NCBI GenBank assembly: GCA_025769875.1
Contig: JAGFNK010001169.1
Span: 1 to 13,902 of the forward strand
Direction of reading: 5' to 3'
Source of the DNA: Russula earlei
Lineage: Eukaryota; Basidiomycota; Agaricomycetes; Russulales; Russulaceae
DNA length: 13,902 bases
Within the stretch, counting starts at the first letter, position 1; each line of letters begins with the position of its first letter. The notes beneath the pieces are model-generated. The model was not told where the DNA came from and did not search any database. It saw only the letters and a program-made list of their open reading frames with translations. Of this stretch, positions 1 through 7,712 are shown in pieces. A program made the translations under genes and the position numbers.

Positions 1-304
1 TGGGTGTGAGCATGCATGTGGTGCACTTTGGTTGTCCTGTGGCAGATTGCACAGGTGAGTTTTCCACTTTGTGGACTGTTGGTTGTGCTGAATTCATTTC
101 AGACTGGATGGGCAGAGCATTTTCTGCTCTGCCACCTTGTGGTTTGGCATGCAGTGCCTGGTCCATGTTGCCCACCTGTTTCAGGCTGAGCAGACAAGAG
201 CTTGTGTGCTCCGACACCTTGCAGTTTGCATGCGGCAGCTGTTCTGCCTTGTCCACTGGTTCTGCTGCCCCCTCAAATTGATTACCATTTCCCAAATTTT
301 GGCC
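1..304 (-). pseudogene. Open minus-strand frame running off the window, possible retroelement polyprotein fragment
   Basis: Reading minus from just after a TAG at 307-305, one frame stays open for about 101 codons to the window edge. Its first possible ATG is at 166-164. The peptide is hydrophilic and rich in Gln, Glu, Lys and Pro, for example EGAAEPVDKAEQ and ENALPIQSEMNSAQ. It resembles the low-complexity linker between integrase and reverse transcriptase of copia-type polyproteins, but no catalytic motif is visible. It lies on the same strand as the copia gag at 4879-5967, so it could be a detached piece of a related element. That link is inference. The ORFs on the opposite strand here look like shadows. 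Confidence 0.3.
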
Positions 305-780
305 CTATTGGCTGTTCCATCATATTTGAGGATTATGCATTCAATGTGTGACATGGGCCCCCTTCATTGGATATGATGATGCAGGGTGTGATGGTGCTAG
401 GGGTGGGGCAATGGGCAGGCTTCGCTGCCTGTTGTGTGTGGTTTGCATGGCCTGGGAACACATGCACCAGTGACCATTGGGCTGGCTGGGAAAGTGTCTT
501 CTCTGGGGCATGCATGGATGCACACATTCTGAAGACATGTGACCAAGAGGGGATTGGGAGTTGTCCCACTCCTGGCCTCTTCGGACATCAAGTCATCCAA
601 GGTGTGCATGGGTAGGCTTGCATCTGCATGCACCGCCTGGACCCTATCAAGAGGTGTCTGGGTCGTGCATTCTGTGATGTCAGTGGGTTCTCCCCCTTCA
701 TCTAATCAGAGGGCCTTCAGGCATTGTGCATGGCAGACAGCTCAGGGTGCTGGTGTCAATACTCACTGTTGAACTATCCA
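305..780 (-). pseudogene. Decayed coding-like minus-strand sequence
   Basis: The minus strand holds acidic, coding-like stretches that change frame. One frame around 670-530 reads GEPTDITECTTQTPLDRVQ and continues to MHTLDDLMSEEARSG. It then gives way to another open frame (538-341) rich in His, Cys and Pro, with stops before 304. This looks like a polyprotein region broken by frameshifts and continuous with the open frame at 1-304. No domain can be named. It could also be a non-coding repeat with few stops. Confidence 0.22.
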
Positions 781-986
781 GTTTAAGAGCAAGGAATAAG
801 CTCAAAGACAAGTCAATAGACGTCTAAGATGGCGTGGGCAAGAAGTAGAGTCCAAAGCAGTACCAAATACCAGAGAGGTATAGTTACTGGTAGAGTTGAG
901 CAAGTATGCAGGGAAGAAGCCAGAATGGTCTCAAGGGGATGGTCCTTTAAAGGAGTATCCCAGGGATAGAGAGTGCCATAAACAAA

Positions 987-1008
987 TGGACAGTCTGAAG
1001 ACTGTCCA
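987..1008. repeat. Perfect short hairpin, 10-bp arms
   Basis: TGGACAGTCT is followed by a 2-nt spacer (GA) and its exact reverse complement AGACTGTCCA. It lies in non-coding AT-rich sequence. Function unknown; it may be a relic of a repeat or LTR regulatory region. Confidence 0.6.
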
Positions 1009-1114
1009 CTACTTTATTGAGCACTTATATACTACAAGAGAACTGCTAAATAGGGAACAAGTCATAACCTTGTTATCAAGCACAATAGACGGATGAGTAA
1101 GAAGTTGGAGTATG

Positions 1115-1146
1115 CTTACTGAGCATGCTCAGTCATGCTCAGTAAG
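1115..1146. repeat. Nested palindrome, 13-bp arms around a 6-nt loop
   Basis: CTTACTGAGCATG (1115-1127) and CATGCTCAGTAAG (1134-1146) are perfect reverse complements, separated by CTCAGT. The left arm plus loop also holds a separate perfect 16-bp palindrome, ACTGAGCATGCTCAGT. The motif TGAGTAAGAA lies on both sides, so two alternative foldbacks share the same bases. Confidence 0.65.
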
Positions 1147-1843
1147 CTGCTGAGTAAGAAGGCTTCTCTTGATGAGTAAGAACCTTTACTGTCCATGTGT
1201 TTACTGCTCTAGTACATGTGCAAGGCACCCGATTCATTTGCTGTTAGTTAGTTTAGGGCTGGTCATTTGAGGACTTGTAGTTTGGTTCAGGGAATGGAGT
1301 TGCCCATAAGGCCCCTTATATAGTTTTATTAAGGTCTTAAGAGTCGACCCTAATACTTCTATTAAGGTCCTTAGTATTGCTTTATAGTTCGTTCTATAGT
1401 TATTAGAGTTAGTCTAATAATGCATTGTAGAGTCTTTAGTATTGTGTTAGTGCCTATTGTAGGGCACTTAGAGTCGTCCTAAAGGGTCCTTAGGGAGGCT
1501 ATAATACTGTCCTTTATTGCCAAAAGGGTTGCCATTAAGTGGGGCTTGCTGTATGTCAATTGGGCCAAGAATTGCTTGCACAACAATGCACACACGATAT
1601 TGTGGACACCTCTACTCACCCCTTTTGTCCATGTGAACAGGGTGACACCATAGACGCTGGGTTTCATCTCATAAGGAAGGGTCCTTCAGGGGCCCTCTCC
1701 GGAAAATAGTTCATGACAGCTGGGGCACTTTCAACTTGTGCTTCAGCCTGCTGGTGTGTTTCTTCCATGGCTTATTGTCTGTCTGGGTCGCAACCTGTTT
1801 GGAGCATGTATCATGGTATTGTGGCCATTGGAGTATTAACTCA

Positions 1844-1896
1844 GGGTTCAGTGGGGCCAAGTCCCTGTGACTTGGTTCAAGGGTTCAGTGGGGCCA
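1844..1896. repeat. Two copies of a 16-bp direct repeat
   Basis: GGGTTCAGTGGGGCCA occurs at 1844-1859 and again at 1881-1896. Between them is a small inverted repeat, CCAAGTC...GACTTGG. No gene is associated. Confidence 0.6.
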
Positions 1897-1963
1897 GCTC
1901 AAAGAGACCGGATCAAGGGTTTCACATCTTGAGACTAAGTCAAGGATGACCTAATCCACAGAC

Positions 1964-2484
1964 TGTTGAGATTATCATTGATTTGGTGTGTTACCACTAC
2001 CCTGAGACATTGTGATGTAATCACAGCTCAGACGCGTTGACGCATCAGTTACACGGACCAGGCATCACCGGCTTAGCTCAGGCACATGACGCGTCAGATC
2101 ACGCGGTCCGGCTCAGCTCATATGCTGAGATCTGCGTTACTTACAATGATAAGTTAATTGATGACAATTGGTAGCTACTAACAACTGATCCTTGTATGAT
2201 CTTTGTTTCTTATTGATGGTAGCTACCTGCAGTGTACTTAGAGACGCTCTGGAGTACATAAGAGCGTCGTATTTCGATAGATCACTTCAGTCTTGTCTTA
2301 CACAATACTGAAGTGAGTACTTACTGTTTCCTATCTTATCTCTTGCATCTAATCACGTGTTGTAGATATCTTTTGATAGGTATTACTGAATTAAAGTCTT
2401 GTCTTACACAATACTGAAATATCTTTTGATAGATCTTAAGGATCTTATCGCTCTTATCATAACCTGCGCCCATCTGCTTCAACA
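1964..2484. mobile_element. Probable solo LTR, 521 bp
   Basis: The block begins TGTTGA and ends TCAACA, giving the canonical TG...CA termini with a 6-bp inverted terminal repeat. It is bordered by CAGAC (1959-1963) and CAGAA (2485-2489), a 4-of-5 match consistent with an aged target duplication. Inside are a hairpin (GACGCTCT at 2243-2250, AGAGCGTC at 2261-2268) flanking a TACATAAG promoter-like word, and two copies of AGTCTTGTCTTACACAATAC at about 2293 and 2396. No internal coding region follows, so it is read as a solo LTR. The family (copia or gypsy) is not determined. Confidence 0.6.
2293..2419. repeat. Duplicated LTR motif, about 24 bp, two copies
   Basis: The word AGTCTTGTCTTACACAATAC followed by TGAA appears at about 2293 and again at about 2396. 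ATATCTTTTGATAG is also present twice nearby (about 2366 and 2418). The motif is similar in form to the duplicated hairpin at 6052 and 6161 beside the copia gag. It may be an LTR regulatory repeat. Confidence 0.55.
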
Positions 2485-2667
2485 CAGAAAGAGTTGATTT
2501 TCTGGTTTCATAGAAGAGGAGGATGATGAGAGAGAAGCAGAGGAGGAAGAGGAACACAAAGGTCCCTTGTGATGAGCTCAAGTCAAACAGTGTTAAGATT
2601 CTCTTGTTCTCCGTCTGTCATCTGTTTTGCTGACTCATCCATGATTACTCATGTGTCTGGCTTAGTG

Positions 2668-2745
2668 ATTGCTTACTGATCTTGACCATAGTCGCTTACT
2701 GATTGCTTACTGATCGATGACTGATCGCTTACTGATTCATGACTG
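2668..2745. repeat. Interspersed CTTACTGAT repeats within the solo LTR
   Basis: The word GCTTACTGAT or CGCTTACTGAT recurs several times, mixed with ATGACTGAT variants, just upstream of the palindrome and TATA box. The spacing suggests an LTR enhancer-like repeat array. Confidence 0.5.
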
Positions 2746-2756
2746 ATACTAGAAAA

Positions 2757-2780
2757 GAATGACTCACGCGTGAGTCATTC
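2757..2780. promoter_or_regulatory. 24-bp perfect palindrome with paired TGACTCA/TGAGTCA sites
   Basis: The 24 bases are their own reverse complement. The core is ACGCGT, flanked by TGACTCA on one side and TGAGTCA on the other. TGACTCA is the consensus for fungal Gcn4/Cpc1-type and AP-1 bZIP factors. It lies about 104 bp upstream of the TATAAATA box, within the LTR, so it is a plausible upstream activating site for the retrotransposon promoter. Binding is inferred, not shown. Confidence 0.55.
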
Positions 2781-2883
2781 CTAACATTCTTGAATTGCGC
2801 CCTATGTATTTGGATACTACTGGTTCCCAGCTATGTGCACCCCGAGTTTCGTACGAATCGGATCAGTAGTTATTGAGATATCG

Positions 2884-2891
2884 TATAAATA
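2884..2891 (+). promoter_or_regulatory. TATA box of the solo LTR promoter
   Basis: TATAAATA followed by G is a strong eukaryotic TATA element, about 290 bp into the LTR. It fits the U3/R boundary of an LTR transcribed on the plus strand. No coding sequence remains downstream, so any transcript would read into the flank. Confidence 0.55.
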
Positions 2892-3132
2892 GTCTGTGGT
2901 ACCAAGAAGTCAAGCCTTACGCTCGACTTACACTTTTCCACAAGACAACTATCTTGTCAAACAATCTAAACAAACTATAGTGCAGACTCTAACTGAAAGA
3001 GGTCCCTCTCTTTTCTACATTCAATCTTCCTGAGATAATATCAAAGGATTCGAAGTCTAGTGCTTGAACTATATCAAGCAACTCTTTCACAAGAAGAGTC
3101 GGTACTAAGATCTGTCAGATCTTAACAAACAG

Positions 3133-4398
3133 AGTATAAGCCAGCACAATGCAAGTTGTGATTGAGAGAGAGGATACAGGATAGAGGATGCAACAGGAAA
3201 TGGGAGAAAGCTAAGCTTGGGGCATTCCCCAGCTTTTACAGGCACTTAAATACTGTATGTAGCAAGGCTGTACTGTTACACCATTTTCCTTTTATGTTTA
3301 CTTCTTACCTTTTCGCTATGGACTGCTTGCTTTTGTATGTCCCTTTACTTACTGGTCTCATGATCTCTTACATCTTGTGATCCCTTCTGTGTTATCATGT
3401 GATCCATACATGTCCAGGTAACACTGGATTGCTGTTACTTTCCCTTTGTTTGGTTCTCTTTCCATTTATATTCACTTCGTAGTTTTGACTGCGCAATGCT
3501 GCGCATTTTACTGTGCAGCACAGTTACTTGGTTCTGACTCATTTGTGACCTCATTCCTATGACTCCTACTTATTATGACTCCTACTATACTAGTAGCACA
3601 GTCAAAGCGCAGCTATTGCTGCACTTCTCCTGTATATATAAGCTCAGTACTTGTGACCAAAGCCCTAAGCTTGGTCTCTTGTAGAATCCAACCTACTCTT
3701 GTCCAAACATATTCACCTGCAACCCAATTCGCTCCTAATCCTCAAACCACATCCACCTCTCCATTTCATCAACTCTTAACACACACACACCATCCACCAT
3801 CTACTCTTTGCTTCTTCCTTCCTCCCCTAAGAGTCTCTCTCCACTCTATTGAGAAGAGCTCTCCTCCTTTAAGACTTACCTTCCTCTACTCTCTCTCTGC
3901 ATTGTTCAAGGTCTCTGACAGACTTGAATGCATATAGCTAGTGGAACCAGCCCTAGTCTATCCCATTACAAAATTACCCTAGCTTCTCAACGGACCAAGT
4001 CGTACTAGGAAGGGTCTATTGGCCATAACCTGTTTAGCATAAAACACTTTGACTGCTGCAGGGATCCTTACTCTTTATACATGGGAACCGGCCCATTTTG
4101 TGAACACATCTCTACTATCAACTTGTCTTTATGCTTGCGAACTGACATGGCTAGTTACCATGACATGTACAGTACTATATGTGGAACAATAGGTCAAAGG
4201 TAGGCCAATGGCAAAAGAGGATCAACAATAAGTAAATCACAAGAAGGTGGGATGACAGCTGTCAGTCAACATCAAGGGATGAAACAATAGTCAAGGATAC
4301 ATGGGGGAGGTAGAAAAAACAATAGTAAGATGAAACAATCAAAATCTAGTGATGAACCAAAAGAGGGGTAGATTACAACAGCATGTATCCAAGGAGGC
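3133..4398. other. No gene recognised; promoter-like and pyrimidine-rich sequence
   Basis: No coding region can be supported. A 120-codon plus frame at 3575-3937 is Ser/Thr/Pro-rich only because the DNA there is CT-rich, and it has no motif. A TATATATAA word near 3634 and a long pyrimidine-rich stretch (about 3690-3900) look like an LTR or promoter leader, but I could not define element ends. The stretch next to 4398 should be the missing downstream part of the copia element and no longer resembles it. Confidence 0.35.
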
Positions 4399-4878
4399 CT
4401 AGAAGATCATTGTGCACATGGTAAGCACAGCTTCAGTTTTGTGGCCGCGTTCTGTGAGGGATGGGTCTGGCATCGCTATGTGCACCAACTTGAGTGTTGG
4501 CATTTTGATGGCCATAATGTATAAGCTTCCATGTAATTGTCCCTCACATACAAGTTGGGTTTTGTTGTATATCCCACATGTCTGCCCCTGGAAGCGCACT
4601 TCTGCCCCACGTTGAGTGAAGTGGGAGACTGATGAGAGGTTCCCTTTGAGGTCCGGGACATACAGGACATCATGGAGTATCGCAGTACTCCATGCACCAT
4701 GTGCATGCATTCAGACTTGCACTTGTCCAGCTCCAGTGGCGAGTATTGTGCTATCATCACCTAAGGTGACTTGAATGGGCAATGCAAGTAGGGTGAACTG
4801 AGTGAACCAACTGTGATGGGATGTCATGATGCATGAGGCTCCGGAGTCGATGAGCCAGTTGTCTTTGAGATCAGCAGC
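4399..4878 (-). pseudogene. pol: Ty1/copia protease region, truncated before integrase
   Basis: This is the minus-strand continuation of gag, in the same frame, after a TGA at 4881-4879. It reads NWLIDSGAS, whose D-S-G-A (4848-4837) is the aspartic protease active site of retrotransposon polyproteins. A second in-frame TGA lies at 4713-4711. The frame then continues with LHDVLYVPDLKGNLSSVS, typical of copia proteins between protease and integrase, up to a TAG next to 4399. The expected zinc-finger and integrase start (an HRRLGH-like motif), integrase, reverse transcriptase and RNase H are absent. Both TGA codons could be former CGA (Arg) codons. The element is dead. Confidence 0.85.
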
Positions 4879-5967
4879 TCAGCGTTGCTCCTGATTTGTG
4901 GCTGTGCAGATCAGCTCATCTTCAACTGCCAGATGTAATAAGATGCTGTTATCAGATGTGGGGACAAATGCAATGGCAGCACTGGCTTGTAGCTGAGCTG
5001 CAGGCGTCACTACAATGTATGTGCTTGTGCCAGTCCCAGTGGGCATGGGCGTCACTGTGTTGTGCGCACTTGTGCCAGTCATAGCAGGCGTGGGCACCAC
5101 TGTGTTGTGTGCAATCATGTCAGTCCTAGCTGCTGCTGCTTTGTCCTCCAGTTTTCTGTGAATTTTCCAGCATTTGTGTGTATTGTGCCCCCTGTGTCCA
5201 CAGTGAGTGCACTTCAGTGTGTGTTTCTTGTTCTGCGCCTCCTGGTCCTTTCCCATTTGGGCCACCTTTGCAAGTTGAGGTGTTGCTGTGTCATTGGTCA
5301 ATTGGATCTGACGCTCCTTGTGGAGGATGCGGTCCATGATGTGCTCAGCTGTTAGATGGCTGGGCGGCATCGAGTGGAGGGTGGCCTTGAGATTGGCCAT
5401 CTTGTCTGGTAGCATGAGAATCAGCATCCAAATTAGGACTTTCTTGTCTATGGGGTATCCAAGTTTTTTGAGGGCTCGGGTGGCATGCAGTCGTCGTATT
5501 ATCTGGAGGGCCATGGGTTTGGTTTCGGAGAATGTGACCCAGTATAGGTCCATCAGTAAATGTGCAACACATTGCTTGCCCTTCCATGAAAAATGTTTTT
5601 TGAGTGTGTCCCAAGTGTCTTTGGCTCCAGCAATGCCTAGGGCAGTGTCAAAAGCGTGCCCATTTAATGTGAGTAGAATGTGGGTGTGTGCTTCACAATC
5701 TCTCTGTTCCCAGTCAGCAAAGCCACTCAGGTCAGTGCTGGGGTCTGGTTTTGAGTATGTCCCTTTTATGATTTCCATCAAGCCATTTACTTTGAATACT
5801 GCCTCTATTCTAGCTTTCCATTGCATGTATTCAACAGTACCATCTTTGAAGAGTGGTATGTCATAGCTGTGTTGGCTGCCCATGTAATGTTTTCCCATGG
5901 CTCCTATGGTGGGAGCATGGCTGCCTCTCGAGGGCACAACATTTGTGGTTGCTGTGGGGGTGCTCAT
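4879..5967 (-). pseudogene. gag: Ty1/copia retrotransposon Gag, 362 codons
   Basis: This encodes the capsid/nucleocapsid part of a Ty1/copia polyprotein, which packages element RNA in virus-like particles. The frame opens at ATG 5967. Residues about 30-225 match the copia Gag (UBN2-type) layout: YDIPLFKDGTVEYMQWKARI, then WEQRDCEAHTHILLTL, then DTWDTLKKHF. A CCHC knuckle lies at C253, C256, H261 and C266 (CX2CX4HX4C). The C-terminal part carries a degenerate Pro/Thr-rich repeat (HNTVVPTPAMTGTS, then HNTVTPMPTGTGTS). The stop is a TGA inside what should be a Gag-Pol fusion frame, so the polyprotein is interrupted. I call it a pseudogene because pol is missing, though Gag itself is intact. A plus-strand frame at 5318-5866 is its antisense shadow. 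Confidence 0.88.
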
Positions 5968-6011
5968 GGCATTTTGTTACACAATTTGGAAGCTGGTGGG
6001 AGTTCATGATG

Positions 6012-6036
6012 TCAGGGACAACCAGGTCTCATAATC
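6012..6036 (-). other. Possible primer-binding region of the copia element
   Basis: Upstream of gag on the minus strand, just before ACATCATGAACTCCC, is TTATGAGACCTGG. Copia elements often carry a TATCAGAGC-like sequence next to the 5' LTR, complementary to an initiator-tRNA fragment. This would be a mutated version. The position, about 45-70 bp before the gag ATG, is right for a PBS and leader. The identification is tentative. Confidence 0.35.
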
Positions 6037-6200
6037 TGTAGAAAGATAGCTCAGTCTTGTGTGTAAAAGACTGTATTGGGTTAGTTAGCTAACCTGTAGA
6101 ATTATAGCTATGTACAGTATTAGCTTTAAAGGAAGCTATAAAGGAATGTACTACTGACGTCAGTCTTGTGTGTAAAAGACTGACTGAGGGGAAACAAACA
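6037..6200 (-). mobile_element. Likely 5' LTR remnant of the copia element
   Basis: Between the putative primer-binding region and the GC-rich block is about 160 bp of AT-rich sequence. On the minus strand it runs TGTTTG...TCTACA, so it has TG...CA ends but no good inverted termini. It holds a TTTATAG word and two copies of a hairpin motif. A short copia LTR is plausible. The exact start is uncertain, and truncation by the junction with foreign DNA near 6200-6225 is equally possible. Confidence 0.4.
6052..6182. repeat. Two direct copies of a 22-bp hairpin motif
   Basis: The same 22 bases occur at 6052-6073 and 6161-6182. Each is itself a hairpin with arms CAGTCTT and AAGACTG around an 8-nt loop. 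The copies lie 109 bp apart inside the putative copia LTR. The motif resembles the repeated element in the LTR at 1964-2484. Confidence 0.7.
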
Positions 6201-6260
6201 ATAACTAAATTCAAATTATTTACACGTACGGTCCGGATTGTCCGTTCGCGTGGCACTTAG

Positions 6261-7124
6261 CGGCTGCACTTCCAACACGCACCCTCATCGGCAGGGGCGG
6301 GGGCGGTACCCCTGTCCGTGCTGAAGAAAAAGAGGGCCCAAAACCAAAAGATCAGGGAGAAGATGGGCGTCTTGCCGGCTTGGGAGGTGACTAGTCATTC
6401 TTGGAGCGCCGTTCAGTTGTCGATGCCCCAGCCGACACCGGACCCACCGCCACGCCAAGCTCCCACAACGGACATGCAGCCGGAGACGTACGTGTCCGTA
6501 TCCAATGCCCTACGGAGCCCCCCCTCGGCTCTGGATTGCGGGGGCAGTGTCGCGTCCCATCCTCACCCTGCGGGGCAACCTTTTGCCCCCACTGTTAGCT
6601 GCGAGCCCCCATCCCAGCCCCGGCATGACTAACCACTCGCAAGTGGCACGGAGCCTCAACAATGCCCACCACATGTGCGACAATTGACTGCTGTCACAGC
6701 TCCCGCGCTAACATCCCGTCAGGGCCATAACACATCGAGTCCACCGCAAGGGATGGTGCCATTCGACGTCACCACAGCCTCGCCTCATTACGATTCTCCT
6801 GATCCCTCTCCGATAAAGTTGGAAACCTTGCCTCCATTCATGTATGTCGCCACTCACTGTGCGATACACAATCCAGAATTCGATGGGTTTCACTTTTCGC
6901 CACCACTTGGAGAAGTTTCAACGCTATCCCTGCCCTCCGCCAATGCTGGCGTATATGGGAACGACCCAGCACCTCAGTGTCAACCTTATTCCCACGACTT
7001 GAAGATGAACGCTGAAGTCCTCGAATGGACGAGCGATCAAATCGATGACTTCATTCGAGGCATGCAGCACGAATCGTCTTTAAATTATGCTTCTCCACAG
7101 CCAAATGCATTTATGAACTTCTGA
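6261..7124 (+). pseudogene. 3' part of an unrecognised protein-coding gene in GC-rich block
   Basis: One plus frame stays open from 6261, just after a CACTTAG splice-acceptor-like site, to TGA at 7122-7124, interrupted only by a TAA at 6630-6632. The product starts with a basic patch (KKKRAQNQKIREK), continues as a Pro/Ser-rich linker, and ends with an acidic segment (VLEWTSDQIDDFIRGMQ). This layout is seen in some transcription regulators, but I do not recognise the protein. The upstream exons are missing, and the sequence switches to AT-rich LTR near 6200. The TAA may be a nonsense change (CAA to TAA). Alternatively, a 156-nt intron (GTACGT at 6488 to CAAG at 6643, with a CTAAC branch word) would remove it in frame. 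GC content is visibly higher than in the flanks. Confidence 0.5.
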
Positions 7125-7139
7125 TCCCTTTTCGGATAA

Positions 7140-7420
7140 TCACGGCATTTGCAGGTGCGCTTGATGTGTTACCTGTATCTGCTCATGCAGCTGTACGTAG
7201 ATGTTGTGCTCAACATTATCTTTACCCAGCACGTTACCGGCACGAGTAATGTATACCTTTTCCGCACGCAAAGTAACGGGCTGATCCAACAAATCGTTGT
7301 ATACTGACTGGATACAATACTGTAACTTTGGACATATGGTAGAGCTGTGTGGCATGACGCGGTGCATCAGCAAAATGACATCCACCAGAGTAACTGGGGT
7401 TACTGGGATCACTAGTTCTA
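7140..7420 (-). pseudogene. C-terminal fragment of an unrecognised gene, convergent with the preceding one
   Basis: The minus frame ends at TGA 7142-7140, 15 bp from the plus-strand stop, and reads coherently back to about 7420. Fragments include CPKLQYCIQSVYNDLLDQP and EKVYITRAGNVLGKDN. The peptide is balanced and coding-like but unknown to me. A GTAACA donor-like site near its end (about 7170) means the last dozen residues could be intron. The 5' side runs into a palindrome at 7403-7430, where homology to any ancestral gene probably stops. The tail-to-tail arrangement with the 6261-7124 frame suggests one captured genomic fragment. Confidence 0.38.
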
Positions 7421-7430
7421 GTGATCCCAG
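7403..7430. repeat. Near-perfect foldback, 13-bp arms with 2-nt centre
   Basis: CTGGGATCACTAG and CTAGTGATCCCAG are exact reverse complements separated by TT. A second smaller hairpin (CTAGGAT, GG, ATCCTAG) lies at 7436-7451. The pair sits where the GC-rich captured block meets AT-rich DNA. This suggests a junction or excision footprint rather than a terminator. Confidence 0.6.
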
Positions 7431-7451
7431 CAAATCTAGGATGGATCCTAG

Positions 7452-7712
7452 GGCTTCTGTGACCACAAGTCATTCTATGAATTGAACCTGTCTCTATAAA
7501 TGATAAGACTGATTCAAGTATTTCTATGCTCTGCCAGACAGTCATATGAGAAAGTCAATATATTCATTTAATAACAACATTACATCCATAGCTAAACAGT
7601 ATTGAAGAGATGTGCAGGAAAGGGATGAATGGTGCACCACATGTTGTGCCTTTCAAGAGTACAGGGAAACAGACAAAAAGAAGAGAAAAAGAAATGAGGA
7701 AAAGATGCACAC
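7452..7712. other. No gene; AT-rich, likely 3' flank of the left-arm gene
   Basis: On the minus strand this follows the last supported exon of the left-arm gene. It is pyrimidine-rich, then AT-rich (TTATTAAATGAATATATT near 7555), compatible with a 3' untranslated and polyadenylation region. Two poorly supported ORFs here have no motifs. Confidence 0.35.

Larger units (their letters stand above)
781..1963. other. No gene recognised; AT-rich repetitive tract
   Basis: I see no supportable coding gene here. A 66-codon plus frame at 896-1096 begins at TTG, not ATG, and has no recognisable motif. The tract contains hairpins at 987-1008 and 1115-1146. The motif TGAGTAAGAA occurs three times between about 1094 and 1183. 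An AT-rich stretch at about 1315-1500 has recurring TTAAGGTC/CTTAG words. A 16-bp direct repeat (GGGTTCAGTGGGGCCA) lies at 1844-1859 and 1881-1896. This is probably decayed transposon sequence. Confidence 0.4.
2591..3127. mobile_element. Solo LTR, 537 bp, with 5-bp target duplication
   Basis: The element starts TGTTAAGAT and ends ATCTTAACA, a perfect 9-bp inverted terminal repeat with TG...CA ends. AACAG lies immediately before it (2586-2590) and immediately after it (3128-3132), a perfect 5-bp target site duplication. No coding sequence lies inside. It holds a clustered CTTACTGAT repeat (about 2667-2745), a perfect palindrome at 2757-2780 and a TATAAATA box at 2884-2891. This is the classic outcome of recombination between the two LTRs of an LTR retrotransposon. 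The TGTTA...TAACA termini suit a Ty1/copia-type element. Confidence 0.85.

Noticed and set aside
896..1096. 66-codon hydrophilic plus-strand ORF
   Set aside because: It starts at TTG, spans a perfect hairpin, and has no motif, promoter or splice context that would support it.
1241..1500. Possible third LTR beginning at TGTTAGTTAG (about 1241)
   Set aside because: I could not find a matching inverted terminus or a target duplication.
2336..2581. 81-codon minus ORF with a hydrophobic N-terminal segment, signal-peptide-like
   Set aside because: It overlaps the end of a solo LTR. Its hydrophobic stretch is the complement of a purine-rich tract.
3575..3937. 120-codon plus-strand ORF rich in Ser, Thr and Pro
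   Set aside because: It lies in a pyrimidine-rich leader-like tract next to a TATA-like word, and the composition alone explains the open frame.
5318..5866. 182-codon plus-strand ORF
   Set aside because: It is fully antisense to the copia Gag, whose domain order and CCHC motif establish the minus strand as coding.
7405..7428. Similarity to a cloning-vector polylinker (ACTAGTTCTAG followed by GATCC)
   Set aside because: Only about a dozen bases match and the characteristic neighbouring sites are absent. The symmetrical arms explain the sequence better as a natural foldback.
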